Shown here: one piece after another, positions 40,785 to 50,785 of the stretch | Layout: each line of letters opens with the position of its first letter | Position numbering within the stretch: position 1 is the stretch's first letter | DNA from: Ariolimax columbianus | Lineage: Eukaryota > Mollusca > Gastropoda > Stylommatophora > Arionidae | DNA length: 64,000 nucleotides | Direction: 5' to 3' | NCBI GenBank assembly: GCA_036924085.1 | Contig: JAVGWX010000013.1 | Coordinates: forward strand, 52,306,904-52,370,903 | The notes under the pieces: generated by a model | The model's database searches: none | What the model was told of the DNA's origin: nothing | Seen by the model: only the letters and a program-made list of their open reading frames with translations | Translations under genes and position numbers: made by a program

Positions 40785-41957
40785 CTGGTTGATCCTGCCA
40801 GTAGTCATATGCTTGTCTCAAAGATTAAGCCATGCATGTCTAAGTTCACACTGTCTCACGGTGAAACCGCGAATGGCTCATTAAATCAGTCGAGGTTCCT
40901 TAGATGACACGATCCTACTTGGATAATTGTGGCAATTCTAGAGCTAATACATGCTTACCAAGCTCCGACCCTCGCGGAAAGAGCGCTTTTATTAGTTCAA
41001 AACCAATCGTCGTTTCCCCTCGCGGGGTTGCGGCGTCCCCATTGGTGACTCTGGATAACTTTGTGCTGATCGCATGGCCTCATGTGCCGGCGACGCATCT
41101 TTCAAATGTCTGCCCTATCAAATGTCGATGGTACGTGACATGCCTACCATGTTTGTAACGGATAACGGGGAATCAGGGTTTGATTCCGGAGAGGGAGCAT
41201 GAGAAACGGCTACCACATCCAAGGAAGGCAGCAGGCGCGCAACTTACCCACTCCCGGCACGGGGAGGTAGTGACGAAAAATAACAATACGGGACTCTTTC
41301 GAGGCCCCGTAATTGGAATGAGTACACTTTAAACCCTTTAACGAGGATCTATTGGAGGGCAAGTCTGGTGCCAGCAGCCGCGGTAATTCCAGCTCTAATA
41401 GCGTATTTTAATGTTGTTGCAGTTAAAAAGCTCGTAGTTAGATCTCAGGCGCAGGGAAGCGGTCCGGCTCGCGCCGGTTCACTGCCCATTGTCTCCTGCC
41501 CTACCGTCTGCGGCTCTCTCCCACGGGTGCTCTTCGCTGAGCGTCCCGGGTGGCCGGCGCGTTTACTTTGAAAAAATTAGAGTGTTCAAAGCAGGCCTCG
41601 TCTGCCTGAATAATGGTGCATGGAATAATGGAATAGGACCTCGGTTCTATTTTGTTGGTTTTCGGAACTGGAGGTAATGATTAACAGGGACAAACGGGGG
41701 CATTCGTATTGCGGCATTAGAGGTGAAATTCTTGGATCGCCGCAAGACGAGCTACTGCGAAAGCATTTGTCAAGAATGTTTTCATTAATCAAGAACGAAA
41801 GTCAGAGTTGCGAAGACGATCAGATACCGTCGTAGTTCTGACCATAAACGATGCCGACTAGCGATCCGCAGGAGTTGCTTCGATGACTCTGCGGGCAGCT
41901 TCCGAGAAACCAAAGTGTTTGGGTTCCGGGGTAAGTATGGTTGCAAAGCTGAAACTG

Positions 41958-41996
<39 letters not shown>

Positions 41997-42018
41997 GCGG
42001 CTTAATTTGACTCAACAT
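40785..42018 (+). rRNA. 18S rRNA, 5' portion (about nt 1-1233)
   Basis: Begins ctggttgatcctgccagtag and contains aagccatgcatgtctaagt, tggtgccagcagccgcggta, gaggtgaaattcttggatcg and ends at gcggcttaatttgactcaac. Helices that are easy to check look intact and no indel is obvious, so the copy is recent. The last third of 18S, ITS1, 5.8S, ITS2 and most of 28S are missing. Confidence 0.97.
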
Positions 42019-42360
42019 GGCCAAACACTGAAATGATTGACATGCCGAGAGCACTTTCGTTGGGTCTAATATGGAACGGGTGCTGGATTTAGACCCTCAG
42101 AAATCTGGTGCTATCCTCTCGGCTGCTTGACTGTCCTGCATCCAGTGTTTGTTAAAGGATCTGACGGAAGGGCACCATCAGGAGTGGAGCCTGCGGCTTA
42201 ATTTGACTCAACACGCAAATACCGTAGAACGACTGACAAATCGAGAGCACTTTCGTTGGGTCTAATAGTGAACGTGTGCTGGTATTAGACCCACGGAAGA
42301 CAGGTCAGCTCTCTAACCTTCTAATGAAGGAACGCTACGAAAATCGTGTCTTAACCCCGC
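41967..42360 (+). repeat. 196-bp tandem chimeric 18S/28S unit, two copies
   Basis: gacggaagggcaccaccagg at 41967 recurs as gacggaagggcaccatcagg at 42163. Each copy runs into gagagcactttcgttgggtc (42047, 42243) and then a 28S-like gggtgctgg/tgtgctgg block. So an 18S segment is joined to a 28S segment and the joint is duplicated. Confidence 0.8.
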
Positions 42361-42895
42361 AGAAACCGCAGGTTCCAGATACCTGGCCACTGACAAACAA
42401 AAGCCATCGATTAATTCGTCGTGGCCAAATAGTGAATGGGTGCTGGAAATAGACCATCGGAAGACAGGTCAGTTTTAACCTACAAATGACAGGGCGTTGC
42501 TACGGAAATTCTGCTCAACTCGAGAAGATCCGCAGACACTTGATTCACGTACCAAGCTGATAAGCCAATGGCGCAAGGCTACCATGTGAGGGATTACAGC
42601 CGGACGCCTGTAAGCCGGAATCCCGTTCAAAATCTCAGCACCACTGCAATGGGAGGCTTCGATATGGTCGGGACCTGGGGATCGCGCCTCAACCGTACCA
42701 GGTCGAGCCACAGAAAGAGGTCTCTTCCATCAGCCGATCAAAGCGGGCGGATAGCTGCTCAATATTCACCCTATACGGCGATGGGGTGCGAAACCACCAA
42801 CATAAGACTTAGTTCTTGGTTGGGGTGTCGAAAACAGTAGAGGAGCCACCTCACTGTGAACTGTCGAGACTCATTCCTTGACCACGAGATATGTC
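42230..42895 (+). rRNA. 28S rRNA 3'-end module, rearranged and diverged
   Basis: Two tandem versions of the 28S region around acaggtcag...gacagggcgttgctac (42300-42400 and 42470-42540, offset about 162 bp). Then come gataagccaatggcgcaagg, ctaccatgtgagggatta, tcgagccacagaaagagg and the terminal hairpin region gacttagttcttggttggg ... gagatatgtc (ends about 42895). Many substitutions relative to 28S; not functional. Confidence 0.85.
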
Positions 42896-43330
42896 CGCAA
42901 ACCAGGCGAACAACATCTCCGTGACATTACCAGGCTTATCCCCTGGTTAAATGCACTTCTGCTTCGATCTCTACCTCTGTACGCTATCAGCCATACCAAT
43001 GGACGAAGAAGATATGCACACTAGTGGACATTGCACACCTGCCCCAGTGTGTAAACATCCCAGGTGGCGGGGAATGCTAGGCATAGAAGCCAAGAAAATA
43101 AAGGGAGCAATGAGATACCCCACTCACATGCAAATGCTACGTTTCTGGCATGACGTGACGATCCTTTGATACAGACACACTGGACTGCCTCTCTTCCGGG
43201 TAAACCAGTCCATATCATATATCATATCATCTCATATATCATCACCGCACCCTATAGAAACGAGTAGTGAAGACTCGTTAGTCTAGTAAGACAACTTCCA
43301 TAAGAGGGACAACTCTGATCACAAATAACT
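42896..43330 (+). repeat. module shared with the short element, between 28S end and LINE
   Basis: Matches 17430-17897 in order: cgaacaacatctccgtgaca-like, ggttaaatgcact, gcggggaatgctagg, aaaataaagggagca, gctacgtttctggca, ctggactgcctctcttccgg, a catat microsatellite and gacaactctga. It could be the 3' external spacer of the rDNA unit or the 5' UTR of the LINE. Function unknown. Confidence 0.6.
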
Positions 43331-43650
43331 GCTGCCTTGCAGATAGGCTGGGGACAGCCAAAGGCTAAGGAGGGCATCACTACATAAACGCCTGTTGAAA
43401 TCGGATGCACGGGGCCACAAGCCTAACGAAACAGTGCAACGTAAATCGCAGTATGATGACAGTACAACCGATCAGAAAAACGTATGGTGCTCATCCTGCG
43501 GAGTCCCGCCAGGCAACGAGAGTGCCGGGCCTCACGCCTCGAAGGGGCCCACCCTTGACTACTGGTGGTCACCCACCCATTTTTCGTGGAGTCAAGGCAC
43601 ATGGCTATGGGGCAATTCCTATTGACCGAAAACTCAAGACACTTAAAATA
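43331..43650 (+). other. LINE 5' leader
   Basis: Between the shared module and the endonuclease. A block ggctaaggag ... ctgttgaaatcggatgc recalls the centre of repeat A (ggctaaggag ... ttgctgaagtcggatg), a possible ancestral link between repeat A and this LINE group. No ORF1 with a nucleic-acid-binding domain was found. Confidence 0.4.
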
Positions 43651-46600
43651 CTACAGTGGAATGCGGAGGGTGTCGTTAACAAAAAGCTTTCCCTAACACA
43701 TCACTTGCATGAAGGTAAGATTGACGTGGCATGTATCAAGGAAACGCACCTCAACAATAACCATAAATTCTCAATCAGAGGATACCAGACCTTCCGTCTC
43801 GATAGAGAAGGTCACAAAGGAGGGGTCCTGATACTGACCCGAAACTGCATACCGAGTAGCGCGGTATCTGTCAATCACACCGGACAAGCAGAAATTGTAG
43901 GAGTTGACATAATGGCTCAAGAGACGAAGCTCCGCATTTTCAATCTGTACGGACCACCACATAAAGACCTATCGCTCTCGAGTATGGAAGTCAAAGTCTC
44001 CAACTGCATAGTAGTTGGAGACTTCAACAGCCACTCGGAGAGATGGGGATACTCGGACACAGACAGCAGAGGTGACGAAGTGGATGATTGGGAGATAGAC
44101 ACAAATCTCTCCCTAATCAATAGACCGGAGGATAGCCCTAGTTTCTATTCTAGAACATGGCATACCACCTCGACTCCAGATTTGGCCTTCTCCACACAGG
44201 ACATACACCATAAAATAGACCGCCAGGTGCTAAACTAATTGGCAGGTAGCGACCACAGGCCGATCAGGCTAGAAATTGATATGGAAGTAGGCCCACAGGA
44301 AACAAAACCGCTCCCACGTTGGAATTACAAACGCGCCGACTGGAACAGATTTGCAATCCTGACAGATGGGCTGTGTGAAACCATCAACACACGAAACAAC
44401 AAAATAAGGCCCATGGTGGAATGCCTAAGCAAGGCAATAATGCAAGCCGCCACTGAAACCATCCCAAGAGAGGCTAGGAAAAACTATAAGCCCTATTGGA
44501 ATGATGAGTTGCAGAAAGCGGAAGATGCAGTCACAAATGCTAGGAACATGGCAGAGCGAGAACAATCTATGGAGGCAAATATCGCCCTCAAAGCGGCCAC
44601 GGCGAAATACAAATACACTCTAAACCAAACAGCAAGAGAAAGCTGGAAAAACAAAACTGAACGCCTCAACCTAGACAAAGAAGGGAACAAACTTTGTAAG
44701 CTAGTCAGAGCCATGAACGACGAAACCCCTTCAAACAAGCAAATTACCATCAAGCAGGGCGAAAACTTGCTCACTGGAAAAAAAGCCGCAAACGCTTTTG
44801 TCGAACACTATGCCAGAGCAAACCACATCGAGGACCCTGCAAATAGGCATACAGACATTACTGAAGAGCAAAAGGGGCTTGACAACATCAATATGGCCCC
44901 AGAAGAGCATATGACGGCCAAATTAACAATGAGTGAAATGGAAGAGGCCATGAGAACATTAAAGAAAAGGAAATCTCCCGGAAAAGACGGGATAACAAAC
45001 GAAATGCTGATGGGGCTGGGCCAAACAGCGAAGAGGAAACTGCTATCAGTCCTGAACCAAAGCTGGAAAAGGGGTATTGTACCCCAGGCATGGAAAAACG
45101 CAGTACTTGTACCAGTACCAAAGAAAGGAAAAGACAAAACAGATCCAAATGGATACAGGCCTATCAGCCTACTCTGCTGTGTCGGCAAACTGATGGAACG
45201 TATGATAAACATCAGACTGATGTGGCATCTGGAAGAAAAACGAATACTAATTCCACAGCAAGCAGGCTTTAGACAGCACAGATCCACTGAGGACCAGATC
45301 ATCCTCATAGCCCTGGAAATAGAAGATGCCTACCACGCACAGAAACACACAGTAGCGGTTTGGGTGGACCTGGAAAAGGAATTTGACAAAGTCTGGAAAG
45401 ACGCACTTAGAGTCAAGCTAAGGAGAAGTGAAGTTTGTGGGAGAATGTACAAGTGGATCAACCACTACTTCAAACAAAGAACGGCCAGAGTCCAAGTACA
45501 AGAACAGATGAGCAAAAAGGTGACACTCGAACAGGGAGTACCCCAAGGGGGAGTACTGTCACCCACACTCTTCCTGGTGTTTATATACGATATTACAGAG
45601 AATATACCAAGAAGAGTCCATAGCTCAATGTTTGCAGATGATCTGGCTATGTGGACCTCTGAAAAGAATCTCACCATAGCAAGAAATCGGATGCAGCAGG
45701 CCCTAACATCGCTGGAAGAGTGGGCGAACTCATGGCTGGTCAAAATAAACGAGGAGAAAACTACATGTACACTATTCTCGTTTTCAATCAAACCCTAAAT
45801 TAAGTCTAAATGGCAAATTCCTGCAGCCAAACGACAACCCAAACTATCTGGAAGTCACATTTGATCGGCGCATGACATGGAAAAGTCAGATCGAGAGAAA
45901 CCGAATGAGAGCCAGAGAAAGAATGGCAATCATGAGGAAACTTGCTGGCACAAGCTGGGGAGCAGACGAAAATATACTAAAGAAACTGTACACTGGAAGA
46001 ATTAGACCAGTTCTCGAGTATGGCGTTGCGGCATGGACAACAGCAGCAAAGGCGAACTTCGATAAAGTTAACAAACTTCAAAACCAAGCCATGAGAGTTA
46101 TAACAGGAAGCATGAAGTCAACGCCAATTGTAGAACTTGAAAAGATTACAAAACTGCAATCCATGACCGATAGAAGAGACTGCAGAGCCCAGCTGCAGTC
46201 AGAGAAACTCCGAAGACTGACTGACTACCCAATGCACCAGAGACTAAACAATTTGGGAAATGGGAAACTAAAGCGGAGAAACTTTGCAGAAATAGCCAAA
46301 GCAAAGATGCACGAAGATCCCATAAACGCACTAACAACACCAAAACCCATCACTACTGTACGAAAACCTAGCTGGAGGCAGGATATATTTCCAGAGGTGG
46401 TAGAAAATATACCAGGTATTGGAAACAAAAACTGCCAGACTGAAAAAGAAAGGAGAGATACTACCCTAAGCTTTATATCGAAAAACTACTCAAGCATGGA
46501 CTGGACCCCTGCATACACCGACGGTTCTGTAACAAATACTACACAGAACGGAGGGGCAGGAGCATTCCTGAACCTACCAAATGGCAGAAAAATAACACTG

Positions 46601-47293
46601 TCATTCGCTACTGGTAAGTACACAAGCAATTTCAGAGCGGAGGCAGAGGCACTGAGGGCGGCAGTGGAAGAAATGGTGACACATAAAGAAAACGAAAGCC
46701 ATATAGTCCTGCTTACATATGCTCTGGCCGTAGTCACAGCGCTGAAAAGCCAGAAAAATACTGAGCTTAATGACTTAAGAGCAGTACTCTGTCAACTATG
46801 CCAGCAGTCCGCACCAAAAAGGGTAGTGGTACAGTGGGCCCCATCACACTGCAACATCCAAGGCAACGAGGAGGTAGACAGACTGGCAAAAGAAGCTGCA
46901 AGACTACCACAAACAGATACTAGTATGACGTACGAAGAGTCAAAACGGCTTATTAAAGCCAGATACATGACCAAATGGGAAACTGAACATACCGGCTACA
47001 CCAAAAACGATGCCTATTACCAGTTGAACAGAAGAGAGCAGGTCGTGGTCTTCAGACTTCGCACTGGCCACAATAGACTGAGGTACCACCTATTCAACAA
47101 ACTGAAGATAGGTGGTACCGACGAATGCCCGTGTGGTACCGGGAAAATGACCGCTGAGCATCTGCTGCAGAACTGCCCGACATACGAGGAACAGAGAGAG
47201 CAGATGTGGCCATCACCAGTGGAACCACACGACAAGCTCTATGGCAGTGTCGACAGCCTGAGGATGACCGCCGCTTTTTTTCGAAAAAAATAA
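43405..47293 (+). pseudogene. I/Nimb-like LINE ORF2 (endonuclease, RT, RNase H), nearly complete
   Basis: About 1,290 codons with only one stop and one frameshift. Endonuclease (43640-44265): LQWN, IKETHL, NLYGPP, VVGDFN, then TAA at 44236-44238, then GSDHRP in the same frame. RT (44900-45800): RKSPGKDGITNEML, NGYRPISLLC, QAGFRQHRSTEDQ, VDLEKEFDKVW, EQGVPQGGVLSPTLF and MFADDLAMW. A one-base gain near 45790 shifts the frame. RNase H (46495-46900): YTDGS, RAEAEAL, LLTYAL (the catalytic Asp of TDS is Tyr) and WAPSHCNIQGNEEVDRLA. C-terminal CCHC-like CPCGTGKMTAEHLLQNC. The RNase H plus CCHC order fits the I/R1/Nimb groups. Recently active family, dead copy. Confidence 0.9.
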
Positions 47294-47326
47294 TGGTTAC
47301 TGTCTGACTGCGTACGATGAAGAAGA

Positions 47327-47339
47327 AGATATCCGAAAA
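47327..47339. repeat. target-site duplication, right copy
   Basis: agatatccgaaaa. Directly follows the element tail gatgaagaaga; the A-rich array resumes after it (ggtacaggaaattatacatc). Confidence 0.85.
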
Positions 47340-47566
47340 GGTACAGGAAATTATACATCGGGAAAAGAAAAGGAAAGCCTAATAAGAACTTGACAGATTT
47401 TGCCAACTCAACAATAGAATACAACAGAAATGAAAAAGAAAAAAAAAGGAAGCATGCAATAAAGTATGACGCAGAAGAATATTCAGTGGAAAAAAAGTGT
47501 GTCTGTGCATCATCTTACTGTGCGAAACACTGATAATCAGTCTGTTAGTACCTATACTTTGCAGAC

Positions 47567-47781
47567 CTTTAATGACGTTGTAATACATAGACATCTTTCA
47601 AGCGTGATCCAGGCAGTAATGCTACCGGATATTCGGGTGTAGGTCAAGTGAAATGACGCGCTTGTCAGGTATGTGACTTCTGAAGGGTCAAATGGCAGGT
47701 CTGCCGAGCTGAATGCCGGAATAATAAAGATGTTTGTGCACAACAAAGTTATCAGACAGCCCAGGTCGGCGATCGCTTGCC
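47567..47781 (-). pseudogene. GPCR gene 2, exon 2 (TM2-TM3)
   Basis: 215 nt, acceptor gatcag followed by GG (completes GGG, Gly), donor TTAAAG followed by GTCTGC. Encodes QAIADLGCLITLL to LERCLCITTSLK. Itself open and normal-looking; listed as a pseudogene because of the stops in exons 1 and 3. Confidence 0.8.
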
Positions 47782-47844
47782 CTGATCAGGAACAGAATCA
47801 CCAATAAGTTAGCAGATACAAAAAAGCAACAATTAGTACCAAAA

Positions 47845-48300
47845 CAAACAACTTCTAATCGTCATCTCACAATAGAGGATGTCAAGATGGGCGAGCCACA
47901 ATGGACAGATACTACAGCTTGGCATCAACATCAAATTGAGCCATCACTTATCTCTATGGGATGCAACTATATAAGATGCAGTACGTGTCTACACATCAGC
48001 GAGCTGTGTATTGAAAAAGTTGTGGGTGCAAAAAGAATTAATTACCGAAAACAGGGTTAGACAGTTACGTTATTTTGGTCATATAACAAGACATACCTGC
48101 TTGTTGAAGACCATACTGGAGGGTAGGGTAGAAGGCAGTCGTTCAAGAGGCAGACAACGTTATAATTGGGTGGATAACATCAGGAGATGGATAGGAAAAT
48201 GCCCCTCAGATTGCACCATTAAGACAAGAAATAGAGTACACTGAAGAGTCATTGCAACAGACCTTCGATGCGGAGATGGCTCTTGAACTGAACTGTAGTG
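47845..48300 (+). mobile_element. LINE C-terminal fragment (same family as 55625-57175)
   Basis: Reads VRQLRYFGHITRHTCLLKTI, SRSRGRQRYNWVDNIRRW and DCTIKTRNRVH, then ATDLRCGDG. Aligns with QLRYFGHITRHTSLLKTMPE and SRGRQRFKWVENIRRGTGKY in the longer copy. One frameshift at about 48055. Confidence 0.8.
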
Positions 48301-48535
48301 GTGGTGATGAGTCTATTGCAACATTGGTACTTCCTCAATATCAGAGCAAACACAAAGAAGAGAAAACACAATTGTTCTTCTTCATCTTGTTCATACACAA
48401 TAATAAGTCAGTTTTGATGTCTCTAAAGAAAGCAGTGTTCCGCATGAGTTTATTGGTACCTCCACATAACTTGTCTGGGAATGGAACGCGTAGTGGCGAA
48501 ACGTGTCTTCTCTGTATCTCGTTTGTTGGACAATC

Positions 48536-48537
48536 AT

Positions 48538-48572
<35 letters not shown>

Positions 48573-48624
48573 CGCTAGTTAGTCAGTTAGTCAGTCCGTC
48601 AGTCAGTTAGTCAGTCAGTCAGTC

Positions 48625-48652
<28 letters not shown>
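48536..48652. repeat. AGTT/AGTC tetranucleotide microsatellite
   Basis: (ttag)n runs flank a central block with agtc variants. Confidence 0.95.
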
Positions 48653-48656
<4 letters not shown>

Positions 48657-48699
48657 GTCCATCGCAAACGATGATGGCGACATAAACAGACGGTTTTGT

Positions 48700-49510
48700 G
48701 TTGATGATGTAACTTGTGCTGTATTTGGATTATAATAGGAAGAAACTCTGCTGGTCATCAACCTGACTCTCTGATCCTGAACTACCTTGGGCCAGTTAAG
48801 ACGACTGGGAGCAACTCAGGATGCAGGCACTCTGGCCCAATCTCCCATGAGACCAGGAATTGCTTGAAAATTGAAGGATGCGATCGTCATGGTGCCACGT
48901 GTCATGGACATTTGACTAACCGGACAGGGCCCAATCTGTCCAAGGAGATGTTCTTGTCCATTATTTCTCAGCCACACCAAAATCGACAATGGCAGCAAAA
49001 AGAACATCAATCTCGTGACGTTCAGCCGTGTGTACCGGACCGTGTAACTACGACACCTGGTAACCGAAATACAATGGCAAATGGCCGAAGACAATGCCAG
49101 GATAATCGAAGGAAAAACACTACAAAATGAACGGAGTGATCCAAATGAAAATCTACAACACGTTTCCGTTGACACAAGTATAAGTCGTCAACTAATGTGA
49201 ATTACAATCAATTCCGGGGCCTGGCCGCATCCATAATGGACTAAAACACGAGAACAAGAATATACCCCGGCCTGGTGTACACTCCTTTAGGAGATGTTTC
49301 AGCAGTCATTTTATCAGTACTGTAGACATGTTCATCGGTATGTCCTATTTTTAACTTACTCAATAGATTGTGTCGTGGATGTGCCGTGCCCTGAGCGGAG
49401 TCTGAAAATCCCCACCTGGCCGGCTCTGTGTAACACTACAAGCGCCATGGTGCTGTTGTACAATCAAATACAATTGAAATCGTGACGATGACAGCAATAT
49501 GGTTTGGTTA
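48700..49510. other. intronic DNA of gene 2
   Basis: Overlapping frames of about 120 to 140 codons on both strands (48714-49130 plus, 48816-49175 minus) with no recognised domain. Probably transposon-derived. Confidence 0.35.
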
Positions 49511-49514
49511 TGGA

Positions 49515-49745
49515 ATATTTTATTTTCGTTCGCCTCATTTCTCTATTCCCCAATGCGGTGTGCGTTGCACTACGGTTTTTATTTTGCTTCTGTCGGCCCA
49601 GTGCATCCGACTTCGGCATGCATTTTATGTAAGGGTTTGCTTCCTCCTGCATTTTCTAAGGGTTTGCTTCCCCGGGGTAACAGCCGGTGCTGTGATGGAG
49701 ATCTAACCCAGCACCTTCGCATTGTGAGCCGTGTCACTTAACCCC
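49515..49745 (+). repeat. dispersed repeat D, copy 2
   Basis: Direct counterpart of 37455-37690. Both copies lie in introns of gene 2. Confidence 0.75.
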
Positions 49746-49890
49746 TTGCCCACGCCGTCCCCGTTATGGAATATGAAAATAAGAACATTCGATATTGTCA
49801 TTCTTGTTCCATGCAAAATGTAGTTATCAGTTATGGGATTACATATATGTTCTCCAAGAAACGTTTGATTGAGAGAAGTGTCTACTGTAC

Positions 49891-50131
49891 CTAATAGACT
49901 AATGTTGACAGAGTCCTAGAAACCTTGTTTGATAAAACACATTATGTTGATAACGTTTGTACCAATTCCAAAAACATCGATCGCTTGACACAGTAAGGCG
50001 TCTAAAACCCATTGAATGATCACTGTTGCTTGATCACTGATCAAAGGATCGGTGTGTCCAGTAGCGGTCAATGGATCGAACACAACTTTTGGTGAGTTTG
50101 AAGATGTATCGATTCCAGTAAACGAGTACAT
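49891..50131 (-). pseudogene. GPCR gene 2, exon 1 (N-terminus, TM1) with TAG
   Basis: ATG at 50131, donor TTAG followed by GTACAG. TM1 reads VFGIGTNVINIMCFIKQGF, then TAG (49916-49918), then DSVNISLL, against KDPVNVSFL in gene 1. The frame stays consistent after the stop. Confidence 0.85.
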
Positions 50132-50424
50132 TATTTACATTGTTAATACCAAGACTAACAAATAAACGTATTCGATTCAGTTCTGAATCAGTTCTCTAGT
50201 CATTATGATCTCCAACTTTCACGCAAAAACTGTTTCACTTCAGAATCTTGATGTCCATTGCGACATCGTACGGGATGAAGTGGGGGAGAAGAGGGGCAGT
50301 GATACGGAGATGAGAAACCAGGTTACACACGTGATAGCTTGACATCATGGCTGAGGAAATAATACAACAACAGTACTTGGTCACAACGAATCAACTAACG
50401 AGACGGGTCAAGATGCTAATGGGG

Positions 50425-50785
50425 TCAGGATGCTGAGTAGTGCATGAGTTGTAGCGGTTAGCGACCAAGAGCTGAGTAGTGCATGAGTTGTAGCGGTTAG
50501 CGACCAAGAGCTGAGTAGTGCATGAGTTGTAGCGGTTAGCGACCAAGAGCTGAGTAGTGCATGAGTTGTAGCGGTTAGTGACCAAGAGCTGAGTAGTGCA
50601 TGAGTTGTAGCGGTTAGCGACCAAGAGCTGAGTAGTGCATGAGTTGTAGCGGTTAGCGACCAAGAGCTGAGTAGTGCATGAGTTGTAACCGGACAGACTG
50701 ACTAAGAAGAAGGGATTGAAGTGGGAAGGCTGAATTGGTACCAACAAATGGCATGCTGAAGTCGTATCTGGAGGAACAGACGGCA
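50425..50785 (+). repeat. repeat A copy with a 39-bp internal tandem expansion
   Basis: Six full units and a partial one of gctgagtagtgcatgagttg plus tagcggttagcgaccaaga at 50432, 50471, 50510, 50549, 50588, 50627 and 50666. The unit equals the first 39 bp of repeat A. The rest of repeat A (gactaagaagaagggattga, gctgaagtcgtatctgg) follows once. Confidence 0.9.

Larger units (their letters stand above)
40140..47326 (+). mobile_element. rDNA-LINE chimeric retroelement, 7,187 bp
   Basis: One inserted unit between 13-bp target duplications: rDNA 5' external spacer (40140-40784), 18S rRNA 5' two thirds (40785-42018), rearranged 18S/28S module (41967-42895), shared module (42896-43330), then a LINE with endonuclease, RT and RNase H (43331-47326) ending in gatgaagaag. 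The order and the single duplication suggest target-primed reverse transcription of one transcript that began at an rDNA promoter. It lies antisense to receptor gene 2, in its second intron. A shorter relative lies at 16868-17915. Confidence 0.8.
33623..50131 (-). pseudogene. chemosensory receptor-like GPCR, gene 2 (pseudogene)
   Basis: Exons 49891-50131, 47567-47781 and 33623-34228 have the same phases as gene 1 and, for the first two, identical lengths (241 and 215 nt). The joined product would be 353 residues. Codon 72, AAG (Lys) in gene 1, is TAG at 49916-49918. Codon 264, CAG (Gln) in the intact paralogue at 61245-61853, is TAG at 33893-33895. Exon 3 also lacks one Val codon in TM5. No frameshift is present and all splice sites look normal, so inactivation is recent or the stops are polymorphic. 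Intron 2 is 13,338 bp and contains the rDNA-LINE insertion. The pairing of exon 3 with these exons rests on order and phase. Confidence 0.75.

Noticed and set aside
40243..40884. 213-codon frame upstream of and into 18S
   Set aside because: GC-rich rDNA spacer and 18S sequence stay open by composition; the frame runs into conserved rRNA.
40140..43330. A functional rDNA unit
   Set aside because: The last third of 18S, ITS1, 5.8S, ITS2 and most of 28S are missing, and the 28S part is rearranged and diverged.
43331..47326. Classic R1 or R2 element at its usual 28S site
   Set aside because: The conserved R1/R2 target region of 28S is not adjacent, and the protein has RNase H and an APE endonuclease, unlike R2.
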